Origin: Polyodon spathula
Taxonomy: Eukaryota; Chordata; Actinopteri; Acipenseriformes; Polyodontidae
DNA: 64,000 bases
NCBI RefSeq assembly: GCF_017654505.1
Contig: NW_024472185.1
Span: forward strand, 248,001 to 312,000
Direction: 5' to 3'
Under the pieces are notes generated by a model. It did no database searches. It was not told the origin of the DNA and saw nothing but the letters and a program-made list of their open reading frames with translations. Of the stretch, positions 42,286 to 55,900 are shown one piece after another. The first letter of the stretch is position 1; the number at the start of each line of letters is the position of its first letter. The translations under genes were made by a program, and so were the position numbers.

Positions 42286-45200
42286 GCAGGTACACATTGT
42301 ATAGAGTTAAGTTCAAAAAATGTTGCAATACCATTTTTTATAAATGTTTCACTCTTTACAAAAATGCAATTTATAACCTCAATAGGTTAGTAATTGTTAA
42401 GAGCGTTAGCCATGGTTTTAAAATCCATTTTCTTAACTATTAAGTGAGAACATAGATTTTTAAAGCATTGGTAAGCCCTCCTTGAAGTGACTGCTCTTAG
42501 CTTGTTAGCATCACTTTGTGGGTTCTGGCACAGGCACACTTTAGCTAGTATGCTGCTGATGAAAATATGCTGCCACCTGTCTGTGGTTGTGTAGAGTTTT
42601 TCTAAAATGGATCCCCATTCTCCTCTCTCTCTCTCTCTTGCTCGCTCGCTCGCTCACTCTCAGGGACATCAACAAAGACAAGTCAGACGGCGCCGGAGAG
42701 GAAGAGGAGGGGAAGGAGCAGGCCACTCCACGGGGAAGGAAGACTGCCAACAGCCAGGGCCGTCGTAAAGGCAGGATCACTCGATCGATGGCCAATGAGG
42801 CAGCTGCAGTGGCCTCAGAGGAGCCACCCCCTCCCCCTCCCCCTCCCGCCCCAGAGCCTGGTGAGGAACACTGCTGACTGAGTCACACTGTATCACTACA
42901 ATCGCTGTATCAACACACCCGGAGCTTAAAGATTAAGTAGCGGGGTTCCGAAAAATAAAGCATTATACATCCCACGTGTTGCTAGAAACGTTTAAATAAC
43001 GTACGTGCCATTTCTTTTCGTTAACATCCTGACAGCTTTTTACACTTTACAACTTTAAAGTTTGTTTCAAACCTCTTGCAGTTTAAATTGTAAAAAGTTG
43101 TTAGGATCTTAACAATGAATAGAAAAATGACAGGTATGTTATTTAAGCGGCTGTAGCAACACATGCTGATGTATAACGCTATATTTTTTGGACCCTGCTA
43201 CTTACTCTTTAGCCCCAAAGTGTCAACAATGAACTGGACTGTAATGAAACTTCAGTGAAGGGATATATCATCATCAATCACACTTGCAGTAAAATGCTGT
43301 GCTTGTTAATGGAGCAGCTCCCTTTTTTCTTTGTTGTTTTGTCTGTCTTCATAATACTGAGCTGCTTTGTTTTCATCCATGGCCGCAGGATTCTTTTGTT
43401 TCGTGCCTGATTTTTTTTATTTTTTTTTTCTCCTTGTTGTTTTTTCAGTGCTGCAGGAAATTAAAAGCAACATGTTTCAAGCACCCAAAACTGAGCCAGT
43501 GCAGAAGTGTGCCCGGGATCAACCCAAGACTCCACTGGTAGCAGTGGAAATGCAGCCACAGAGAGGTACATCCTGAATTTCAAATCTGGTTTACCAAAGC
43601 AGGAATGGATACTGTGATGCTGAATGTTATATGTTATAGAGCATATACTGTCTTTGTTTATGCTGTGTCAGAAGCCTCTTATTTGAAGACTTGGAGTTAG
43701 AGTTCCTGTAATTGTAACCTGAAACAGCAACAATACACACTGGTGTCTATTTAGGGTTAGGATTTTTTACCTCTGTAACTCCAGTGACAAAATACTAGGT
43801 TTTTTTTTGTAAAATAATGTGAGAGTGAAAAACAACTCAGAACAAGGTTTATTTATCGGGAAAATATATTTTCATGCTGTGTTAGTCCAAAATAACCTAG
43901 TATATTTGTGTTTTATTAAGTCTGAAGTCCACTAGTTTTGTGATATTCTGTGTTCATGTCATAGGGTCCAATGAGAAGAGTAATGCATGTAATATCAGCG
44001 ATGTAAATAAAACTCCCATTGCATAGCGGTTTGCTGGTTTTACTAAGAGTTTTTAATAAGACACTTATTACCTGTACACACTGGGGCTAATCGAGCTTGT
44101 AGTAAAACCTGGAATGGGTGAAACTGCTATGCAATATGAATCTTGTTTCCATCCCTGTAGTTTCCCAAAATCAAATGCAGACTCAGTAAACCTGAGTTTA
44201 GAAGAGTGTACTGTCATTAAGTTCCCAGCTGGGTTATTTTGTTAATACTCTGTATTCTTAACCTTGCAGCGTAACCTTTACATGTCAAGTTAATAATAGA
44301 TTTAATACCGCAGACCTCGCAATACCTTAGCAGATGTACAATACTAGTGCTTAGTAAATCTCGTGTGCCCATCATAGTGGTAACAGATTGGCTAGTCCAA
44401 ACATTTGGCATTACATGCATTTCGCTTCTTTTAGTATTTCTCGGTAGGTGACAGACGCCTGTTTACAACCTGAAGTTTTTGTACAGTGATTTATGTAGAG
44501 GCTTTTTTAGGTTGTTTAAATTCATTGCAAGGTTTCTGTATCTTTGGATATTACATAGGTTGTATTCACGAAGACAGCCATGCTTTATACAGTGTAACAC
44601 TGAAATAGAAATGTAACCTGCTCCAGTATAGCTTAGTGTTTTTAACACTTTGACTTGTTGGAATCCATAATTCCGGCTTATTTTTCTTGTCATTCTCCCG
44701 CATTACATTTTCACTTCTTGATGAACTCAGTTGATTCTTCATTCTGGCACGTCTCCTAGGTACAATATCCGCCCCCAGATAAGTTTGGCAGTGTTCAGAG
44801 CACAGGGCACACCTTTACACAGCTTTGAAGCTGTTCCTGTACAAGACCCACAATGCCATTTATAGAACTATACCGATTGCAGACCTTTAAACCATTGCTC
44901 ACCAGTAAGTCTATTGTTGTAGTTGGCTGTGAACTTTGTGTAAAGCTGTCAGTGTGTAGCCAGCTGCTGTTTCATTGTTTGTCATTATATTTTCATCCTA
45001 AAATGATCTGTGTGCATATACTAAGCGTTGTGTATAATGTAAGACCAAGTAATAGTCTGGCTTTATTTGAATGCTCAAATATTTACTGGAATGGGATGAA
45101 ACCTTTGAGATACAGCATGGGATTTGCGAATGACAACCACAGACTTGTTAGCACTTTTAACAGTGAGGAGGCGGTGGTGTGGTCCAGTGATTCAAGAAAA

Positions 45201-45685
45201 AATGCTTGTAACCAGGAGGTCCCCGGTTCAAATCCAGGCTTACTCACTGTGTGACCTTGTGCTCTGTCTTTCAGGAGAGCTGATGCATAGTTCACACACC
45301 CTAGTCTCTGTAGTTCGCCTTGAATAAAGGCATCTGCTAAATAATCAATAATACGTTGCTTAAGTTTTTGGCTTTCACGTTATTCTTGTCTTATCAAAGA
45401 GGCTCGATCTACTGGTTCGAGTTCATTTTCGTGAACCTTCACTTGAGAAGTTTTTTCATATATAAAGTGCTACATTTTGCTAGCTGGTTTAGTGGCTGGT
45501 TTTAATCGTAGAACTGTATCTTTATTCTGGCACAGTAGTGGGCCCACAAACCTCCTTGGCTTGTCTAACACTGTGGTCCTGTCCAGTTTTAACTCTGTGT
45601 TGGGCTTGGTTATTGTGCTTGCCTTGGGGCTCTGCGTACATTTGTTTTTACATGAAAGCATTGAACAAAATTAATACCAAGGCTG

Positions 45686-45725
<40 letters not shown>

Positions 45726-48700
45726 CCATTGTCTTTAAATTACTGGAATGTCTTGAGCTTGTTCTTGAATATTTGTTAAAGGGGTGCCTGTTTTAGATTT
45801 GACATTTTTATTGGATTTTTTTTACGGTACAGAAGATACCTTGTGACAGACTGTGTTGTTACCCTTGTCCCTGGCAACTGCTACTTTTCCTATATGAAAA
45901 ATAATCTTTTATTAGAAGTGAAAGGATGATGCATTGAATGAAGGTGTCAGATAATTCTGGTGATTTGTATAGACATATCTTTAGCGTTTTTGTGGGGCAG
46001 TATTTATTTATTTTTCCTTTTTTATTCATAGCTTTGCTTCGCAGTCCATTCAAACAAATACAGCAGTTTCTTCAACTGCTGTTAAGTTTACAAATCTTCC
46101 AAAACAAAGTTGTTGTTGATTTGTGCATGAAACCATAGTCCATGGCTTGAGTTTTAAAATTTTCTGGTTAAGGCGTTGATGTGAGTGGTTTGGCATTGAT
46201 CTTGAACTTTAGTTTTCTTTCAGGATTAATCTAATATGGAGTCATTTTTAAATAATGTATTTGTTTAGTATTTCGATAAGTTTAACTTTTGTAAACAGAT
46301 TTTACTGTGGCCTCAATAGCTGAAAGGTATATTGTGTTGGGTTGAAATCTTGTGACTGGCTACTAGGATAGAACAGTGAAATCAGCACAGTACAATCTCG
46401 TATCTCTCTCCAATACAAGAAACAGTCGTCGTCCCCCCCCCCCCCCCCCCCCCCCCCCCTCTCTCTCCAAACTTGGAGATGGATCAGCTGACAGCTTCCT
46501 GCTGCTTTCTCGAATGGCCCGAGCAGCCTTCAGTGTAAACAGATTATAAGTAGTGCGAAAGAGGTCTCTTCGCTGTCTGATGGGATTGTTGCTGTAATTG
46601 CAGCTTCAGCAGAGCCTGTGGAGACCTCCCGCTGGACAGAGGAAGAAATGGAAGTGGCCAAAAAAGGTAGGCTTGTTTCCCTTCAACACAATCACCTGCG
46701 CTGGATGTGGCAGCTTGTTTTTTCACTTGATTGTTTAGTACAGCATGTTCCTGGAATTTCCGGTTGAAACCAAAGGGGCACTTTGCAAATAAGGTTTACT
46801 CCTGTGTGTGTCTTTTGCCTTTTAACTGGAGCTGTGCTTGCTGTGCTGTGAAGTCTCTGTTGTGCATGCTGCTTGATATACTGGCCCTGTTTGGCCTCTT
46901 GGAAATGACAAAGTCGGACAGTTTTGGTTGTGCTGAAAGATTTTCTTATATAATTTATGAAAGCAGTTTGTATTTTTTATTTTATTTTTTTTAACTAAAC
47001 TTACTCTGACATGCTGTCGGTCTGCCCTTCCCTCCACTCTGCGGATATGAAGAGTTGGGGACTGTAATGTTATGCTGTAGATTTTTTCTTGCTTTTTGTA
47101 ACTTGCATAGCAACCTTCACACACTTTGTATAGACCAATCTAAAGGTAGCTTTTTCTTGTTTTTTTTACCAGTCCAAGTTTTCACAGCTGAAGTGAAATC
47201 AAATTTCTAGTCTTACTGCACTGGAACTTTGGTTTGTGGTTTAAAGAGCTTGCATCCCCCATGAATTAATTTTGTTCAGGGAAATTAATGCAATTGAGCT
47301 TAGACTTGCATGCAAACCTGATTTTTATCACATTGCGTCTGTGGCTAAAGTTTAAAGTGCAAACTCTTCATCAGCAGTCTTTGCAGGTCGCTTTATTGAT
47401 CTGGGCTTAACTACTGGTCTGAAAACTGCCTAAAATCCTTAGGTTCTTTCATTGGAGCCAGGCCACTAACTGAATAGCCAAGATCATCTTTGCAAGGAAT
47501 TTGGGTGCTGCAGGTTTTATTTAAGAGCCCTTAGTTCTACCTGTAAGTAAAAAGAATGTGAAACATCACAGACGTGGTCTGGTTTATGTTGAGGAGGGGG
47601 GCTTTGTTAATGTTACTTTAACAGCACGGGGGGGTCAGAGAAAGGTTAGCATATTCCCCCAGTTGTAATTAATGGTTCTGAGCCAATTATGCAGAAGTAA
47701 AGGTTACCAGGATGTTAAGTTGCCACTGTTTATGGTATAGATGCCTCTCTCTGTTAATGGGATGATATTGAGGTGAGGGTGGCTGTAGACCATTTCAATG
47801 CAAGTGGAAACCGTGGGAGACCTGTATACATTACCTTTTTAAGTCTGTTGACGTTCTTGCACAAACTGTAGAGGGACTGTGGCACAAACTGTAAATAAAG
47901 ATGATTTATGATGGAAGAGAAGTCAAAATAAATACGATTTACAGCAGCACTAAAGTCTTTCCTTAACTTTATGCTGGGTTATGTTTTAGTTTTTTAAGTG
48001 TAACGTATACACGTACATGCTGCTGTTTAGTACTGTAATGATAAGGACAAACGTGGTTTTCTTTGAATTTATAAATGCTTTTTTTAAGTGAAACACACAG
48101 ATTACAGACAGATAATAGTGAACAATAATCAATTCAAAACAAGCTGAAAAGATGCATATGCTAGTAATATAATGCTGAATATAGGTTTCACCAAATAGGG
48201 AAAATTTGATCCATGAATGTTTATCGAGGCTTGCAAAATAAGCCATGATGAACAATCATTGATTTGTTAATGTATTTGTTGCATTTGCTTTCAGCACTGT
48301 CATGAAACTGTTATAGATGGGCTGTGAGAGACGGTTTAGTCGTCGTGTTGAGTGGTGTTATCTTTCCTAGACCCCCAGGCAGGGCTGCAGTGTTGAAAAC
48401 AATACGCTTATAAAAGAAAGTAAAATAAACACCAGTCATATAGCACGTCCATGGATCTCACTGTTGCCAAGGACTGTGCTCCAGTTCACAGCTCCACATG
48501 TTACTTCTTATCCTTCACTCTCAGTAGAGAAGCCATGTGAGAGTTGGGGTCACAGAGTTCTCTGCTGTTAAGCTGCAGCTCAAGTCAAATCCTCAACTTG
48601 GGTAGCTGTTGCTAAGCTGCTTCTTAACAGTTTATTGAAACCTTCAAAGCTGGTTTAGGAATGTATGCTGGCAAACCGGGCGAGTTTGAAAGCTGTCTTG

Positions 48701-49955
48701 GCTAGAGACAGACAGAGGGCTGTGAGTCATGTCCTTTGTCTGCACACAGGTGCTGTCTGAAGGGGGAGTTATCGCAAAGTTTTCTGCCCATTTGCATATT
48801 TTTTTTTTTTTTTTTTTTTAATGTAACTTCAGAACTAATAATCTAATGACTTTGCATGGACATTTTTTTGTACGTACTGTGAATCTAGGTCACGAGTGAC
48901 CTCACATTTTGAAGGAGCTGACCTCTGGATTGACTCTCTGATTGAAATTAACCTGTGCATTGTGCTTCACCCTGCGATTCTGTTCCATCCGAAGAGGAAA
49001 AGGGTTAGCACCAGTAATGGATTAGCATGCCTATGACTTGCATTCTGGTTTACCCATACAGTCTCAATATTCAGGGTCTTGGTTTTGCTGTTACTATTTT
49101 TATTCGATACTGTTATACACAACTGCATTTACTATTAAGTGTTCTCATTATTTTCCGAGGGTTGTTGGTAAGTTACAAACAGGTTGGTTAATTTAGCTCC
49201 ATCAAAGCAGCGCTTGACCTACGCATTCCATTTCACAGGATTGGTGGAGCATGGGCGCAACTGGGGATCCATTGCCAAGATGGTGGGCACCAAAAGCGAG
49301 GCCCAGTGCAAGAACTTCTACTTCAACTACAAGAGGCGTCACAACCTGGACAACCTGCTGCAGCAGCACAAGCAAGTAAGCTGTCTGAGCCAATTAAAGG
49401 TGTTGCTTTTTCTTATTCGCGCCAACTACATTATCACACATCCCTTTCCTTGTGCTGGTTCTTCTTTTGCCCTTGAATTTCAAATTGCGAATGCAATCCT
49501 ATTGATAAAGTTGCTGCTGCTTCATGGTACCTAATCACTTTAGGCAGCGGAGTTCAAACTCCTTCCCGTGGTCATGCTGCCTTCGGATGTAACCTACCGC
49601 AAAAAGGTATCAGAATGCAGCAGTTTATCTCTGCCAGTGATTCACAACTCCGGCCCTTGAGATCCAGCCCAGATATTTATTCCAACCAGGTACCAAATTA
49701 CTAAATTGATCCCAGTCAATTTGCTAATTTTTAGGATTTGATGGACCTTGAGGAGACCAGAGTTGGGAACCCCAGATCTCTTGTAATATTTGAAATATTT
49801 ATGTATTTAGCAAAGCAGCGTGCTCAATCCCAAATACAGTAGTTGGGTGCAAAATGCCTGTTGTATAGTTTAGTGAGTGTTTAAGAAAAGTAGTGTGCAG
49901 TGGACGCTGGGGTTTGGATGTAGAGGATTCTTGATGCAGTTTCACAACGGGGCTA

Positions 49956-49988
<33 letters not shown>

Positions 49989-52900
49989 TGCCGCTGCAGG
50001 GCTCCAGGAGGTCCCGGGAGGATCGTGATGTGTCTCAGTGTGAAAGCGTGGCCTCCACAGTTTCTGTACTGGAGGAGGATGATGACAACGAGGGCTCCAA
50101 TGAGGAAGAGAACCCAGAAGACAGTGAAGGTGAGTCATCACAGCCTGGCACTCCGGATGACACGTTTTCACCAGCATGCACCAGCTTAGTTCCTGTGATG
50201 CTGTTTGAATCCCTGATCTATGGGTGGTATCAGGCTGTACAAATGCAAGAGCAGTGTACAGTGTGTTTTTTTGTTTTGTTTTAAACAGTACAGTAGCTTG
50301 CTTGCTCTGCAGCAGGTCTTGTGTGAGGCATCAACACAGTATTGAATTAGCAGACCTTCCTTGTGACTATAAAAGGAGGTCATTGTGCAGTTGGCACTTG
50401 AAGGAATCGTGAACTTTATACTAAACACGTCATTTCTGACACTGAGAAGAAAAAGCAAAGAGCGCCAGTCTCGCACAGTGCACCTTGTTTATGAACTCTG
50501 AATAGTCTTTAAAATGTAATCGTATATGATGATAATCTTTAATTATTAATTGGCTGGAAAACAAAGGCATGTTTTGTACCATATTGCAGTAAAAAAAAAT
50601 AAACCTTGTGTAATGACCTATTGAATAAAGAAGAGAAAGAATGTTCCGTGCAGTAGAATGCATTTATTTCAGGCGTCATTTATGCATCAGTTTCCCTTAC
50701 ATGATATCTTTTTGATACTGTCATTTATTAATTGTTATGAGAACGAATCAGAACGTGGTCATTTTTGCAATACATTTCCAGCAGTGTTTGTTCAAGTATT
50801 CAAATATTTGTCCCATCACTACAGCCTCAAACCGTGTTCTCTCTTGTGCCCTCAGGTGCTGAGAACAGTTCAGACACAGAGAGCGCACCGTCCCCTTCCC
50901 AAATGGAGACCAGCAAGGCGGGCGAGGGGACGACACAGAACTCTGGCAACAATCTTCCCAACAGTGAGGCCCCCCCTGAACAGGACTCTGCCTCCAAAAG
51001 CAGCTCCTCCTCACCCTCTGCGACAGCAGCCTCTAAACCCAGCGAGAGCCAGTGCTGCGAGCTGCAGGTGAAGGAGGAGACCAGCCCAGAGGCAGCAGAG
51101 TGCTCCGGGCAGGACAGTGGGGCCCAACCCCCCTTCGAACCCCAAGTGCAGACCAAAGCAGAGCCCATCGATGTGGACTTGAAGCCCACGGCCGACGTGC
51201 AGGTGAAAGTGGAGGCCGATACCAAAGACAAGGACTTGGAGAAGCACTGGGAGAAGGGAGAGCTGGAGGAGATGGGGCTCAACTTGTCCCAGCGAGGGCA
51301 GAGGCGCCAGTCCCACTCGGACAACGATTCTAGCGCCACCTGCAGTGCAGATGAGGATGTGGATGGGGAGCCAGACAGGCAGAGGTTGGCTTCCTTGTTC
51401 ATAACATGTTTTTATTTGTTTAAATTGATTCATTAAAAAAATGCTGGTTCAGAGTAAATACATTTTTAGCACTAACACCCTAGCCATGTCAAAAATGTAC
51501 AGAATATTTGTTTCTTTTTTTTATTTCTGCACATTTCTTTATTTTAAAGGATGTTTCTTAAATGCCACATGTCATCTTTAATTTTTAAAATACTCAGATC
51601 AGAAACTTCTAAGAAACTAAGTAAGCAAATGTTTTGGCTAGTGCCTTCAGTGTACTGTTTCAAGTTACTTTGTTTCTTATACGTTTTACCTTACAATTCC
51701 ACACTGTAGTATTTTTTTTCAAAAAGAAAATGCAGAATGTTAATTCCAAAATGAACATGACCATTTATGTTGCCGTTTGTATTAATATTTTCATTTAAAA
51801 GCGTTTGTTACGGCTGTATGAGCATTTGAAAGGAAACGCTAATTCAGTAGACAGTAGTGTCAACACAGCTTGCAGATATATTTTAAATATGTAAAATATA
51901 TTTCTGAAGCTATATACGACACTACAGCTTTAAACGCAAAGGCATGTGTCCAGGGAGCTACTGAACCCAGCTGCACCTGTGCTGTGTTTTTCAATATTCA
52001 TAAGTGCAGCTGGATGACATCAGATTAAAAAAAAACAAAAAAACTTTTACTGCTAGTACCAGTTGTAAATGTAATAACACTGACTGTCACTATAGCCAGA
52101 CTATACACAGTAAAACACACCAAAACCGTTCACTTGTGGAGCTCTAATTGCTAGAAGTGTTTGCCATCAGTTATGTTGCAAGTGTGTGCTCTGTTTCAAC
52201 ATAGATGCAAAGTACACTGACAGTCCTGGGTGTAATATTAATAGTTGCTGTAAAATCCCTTTTAAAAATGGAAAGATGATGTTAGAGTAAGTAGCAGGGA
52301 TCCGGAAAATAGCCCCCCCTGCGTTGCTACGACTGTTTTAAGTAACGTACCTGTAATTTTTCTTTTCACTGTTAACATCCTCAAAACTCTTTACACTTAT
52401 TTTAAAGCCTGTTTCAGTGGTCTTTTCAACATGTCTGCTTAGTGTACTCTGGTTTGAGATCAGTCCTGGAGGCGTCATTCTTTTTCCTTCCCGTATTCCT
52501 GGAGACGCGCCCCAGTGAAGCCGAGAAGGTGATGAGGGTGTGGTTGCAACTCAGAGACTAAAGGAAGGTTACTGGTGACTCCGCAAAATGTACCATAGCT
52601 CCCCTGATACCCCCCCCAAGAGAAATCACTAAGTCTGCTCTAGTGTACTGGGGTTTGAGCTCTGTCCTCCTAAGTCACTCACATCATGGATAGTTTTTGC
52701 GGTTACCTGTTTGACAATATGGGCAATAATACTTACGCTATCAGTGCACTAGAGCGGACATTTTGAAAATAGATTTGAAACTGACTTTAAAGTTCTAAGT
52801 GTAGAAAGTTGTCAGGATGTTAACAATGAAAAGAAAAATGACAGGCACATTATTTAAACATTTTTAGCAAAACGTGGGGACATATAACACTACATTTCTC

Positions 52901-55900
52901 AGAACCCCTTTACTTACTCTTTAAAAAGAATTATATTGAGGCCACAGGAAGGCTTTAAACACAGGAGTTTTACAAAGTTCCAAGATGGGATGACTGAACA
53001 ATAAGCATACAGTTTAGAAAACGGATGTTTCATAGTAAAGTTGCTCTTGGGGACATTGCAGTCAACCTTTAAAAGGCCATTTCCCCCCCCCTCCAGTTAT
53101 ACAACTGATATATAAAGCTTGTTGGCAATTTCCAAACAATAAACAAAAAGAACACCCTTAAACAAAGCTAAAAGTCAGACAACTTGCCAAGTGTGTGAAA
53201 AGCTTGAGGGCTCAGAGCCATGTCTTAAGACAGGAGCCAGGCTTCCTTTTGTAATGGAAATTGAACAAAGCACTGCCAAGACATTGTTGCCAATTAAAAA
53301 AAAAAAAAAAAAAAGTTTGAGTAAATGGCAGGGCCGTTATTGTAGACCATGCACTGTCGGGTCACTGCTGACTATGAAAACATACGCAATCACTCCCCCA
53401 CTTGACAATGTCCTGTAAGCCAACTGTTAGTCATTTTTCAAGAGAAAGGGCTTCATGTGGCCTTGTGTACACCAGGAACGAAGTCAAATAGGCAGCTGTT
53501 GTTGAAAATTAGGAAACAGAAACAAGGTTGAATTTCCGGTGTCTAACTGAATGAAATATTCTTTGAGAAGTACAGTGCAACCTACATAAGAGTCCTTTTT
53601 AATGTCACCTCCACTTATTGTCACCTCTGTGACGTGTAACCAGGTACAGTACTGAAATGTCCCAAATGGAAATGACAAAGCAACACAATGTGTTCCACTT
53701 ATACAATGTAGTGGGCTGTATCAATCAAGACATTTTATTATTAAATACTATTGTTATCAGTGGATTACTCGGTACAGTACTGTATATAAAGACAAGCAGG
53801 AATGTTGTCCAATTGTAGTTGATTATTGGTGAACTCCTGATGAAGTGCATTTAACTTCTGGGTCTCTTTTTGAAGTTTCATTAAAAGGGTTTGACTGTAC
53901 TGTGTTGTGACTGTCTTCTCAAATCCCTCATGTCTTCCAGGATTTTCACTCTAGACAAGCCGTCCCTGCTCAACCCCGCCGGGTCAGTGCTGGTGAAACA
54001 AGGACACATGGACATGCAGCAGCTGCAGCAGCGGGCAGCCATGATCCCCCCCATGGTCAGTCATTATACTGGTCCCCAGTTTCATATCAGATTTGCAAAA
54101 TCGGAGAAAAGTGGAAGCAGTCAGCAGGGTGAAAATATCGTGTCTTATTTAGACCAACCATCTAACCACGTGAGTTAAATACGTAACCAAGTACAGGATT
54201 GTGAATAAAGGATTTGACGATGATATATCATGTTTTAAACAACAAAAATAAATCTATGATTTTGCCCTGATTGGTGTATAACCCCCCCCCCCCCCCCCCC
54301 CAATCAAGAATGCTGACAAATTTGTTCCAACTGTAATTTATAGCCAATGTTCACAACTGCATGTAGTATGTAACAGTTTTGTGAGCTGTGCAGATTTCAA
54401 ACCCTGTATGCCAAATTATGAACTTATTTCAAACAGTCAATTCTGAGTAATACATCAATGACTATTAATCACTTATTAATCGGTGAAGCTCTCAAACCAT
54501 AATCCAGTAGACATAACATTTAGGAAGAGAGTGGTGGATTCTATGGAATAGCTGATCAGCTAAAACACAAGGAGATTGTTTCACAGACCCTGATTTCAAT
54601 AGAAATCTTGGACTACCTTACCTAAAGTTAGGTAGTCAGTGGTCGTCAGGGTCTGTTAGAAACATTAGCCCTGTGCTCTTCGTGTGTTTTACTCCTTGGT
54701 AATGTGGACTGCTGCCTCCGCTCCTTCTCCCCTGTAGGTGTCAGGCACCTATGGCTCTGCCAGCGTCCAGGCTGGGAACACGATGAGCGGCCTGGCCTTG
54801 TTCCAGCGCCACATCAAAGCAGTGCTGGAGTCGTCCCAGCAAGAGGAGCGGCAGAGACATGAGCAGGAGCCCCAGGAGAGGCACAGGGCCAACAGCCCGC
54901 GAGTTGGTACCAAGAGCCCCAGCGTCGTGGACCGGGATGGTGAGACGCACAAGCTTCTCCTTAAACTCCATACCAAGTGCTCCAGTCCATTTATTAAGCA
55001 TTCGCTCAGATGGCTGCCATATAAGGGGATGTGACTTTATCTTTGGTATAGAGTCTGTTTTTGTCTTACAGTTTGGAACCCAGCTTTATTCTTTGTCCTG
55101 GTGAACCCTGCCACATATTTAAACCTCTGTTTGAACAATACAGAGCACATGTTTTTTTTTGTTGATGCACAATTGTATTTTACTATTCTTTATGATTTCT
55201 TGTCTATGGCTGGTGCTATGGCTATAGAAAGTGTTAACAGATGATCCATCCCACTTTCCTGTGTTGACCATCCTCTTGCCTCGTGTCTTGTTGCAGGTAA
55301 ACCCTTTGCCTATATGCCTTATGAGATGAAGCTCTCAATGGAGCAGGAAGCCCAGGTCATCAGTACGTCAGCCAGGTCTGCGTCCCCTTACAGGAGCAGG
55401 GCCTCCCCGCAGCCTGACGTCAATGCCCCTCGTTACAGCGTGCCACCAGGTAACTACCTCAGGCACAGGTACCCCCTACCCCACGATGTCCGAGCCATTG
55501 ACACCTCCTCCTTCCCTCAACACACAGGTGCTTTTAAACCCATCTCTTATCTCACTGTAAGCTAGCCTCGTAACTCACTCTGTTGTCTCTTGTGCTGATT
55601 CATTGTGTTTTATTTTAGTGGAAGGGTAAAACCAAAGCACAACCCCTTGTTTTGGGGTACGATTTGTAAAGTGGTTGTAGCTCACAGAATAATTTCACGA
55701 ATCTCACCTGTTGCGTTCTTACATCGTTATGTTGGTCGCAAATGAAACGTATGATGTAGCAAACATGTTTTCCATTTTAAAACTTGATTACTGGCACGAC
55801 ATCAAGTTAGTGACGCAGCAGAGACATGTCAGTAACAGTGTTTCTGAGAGTAAGACATAGAAACAGAGAACTTCATGTAAACTAATGCATTACCAGATAT

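Noticed and set aside
45167..45240. tRNA gene
   Set aside because: A and B boxes are present but the acceptor and anticodon stems do not pair, and a SINE tail follows.
45083..45295. Protein frames over the SINE
   Set aside because: They translate the tRNA-like head (the familiar [10 protein letters not shown] text of SINE B boxes) and are not genes.
50827..51433. Large minus-strand frames opposite exon 20
   Set aside because: Shadows caused by GC-rich third positions. The plus strand carries the conserved [20 protein letters not shown] text and proper splice sites.
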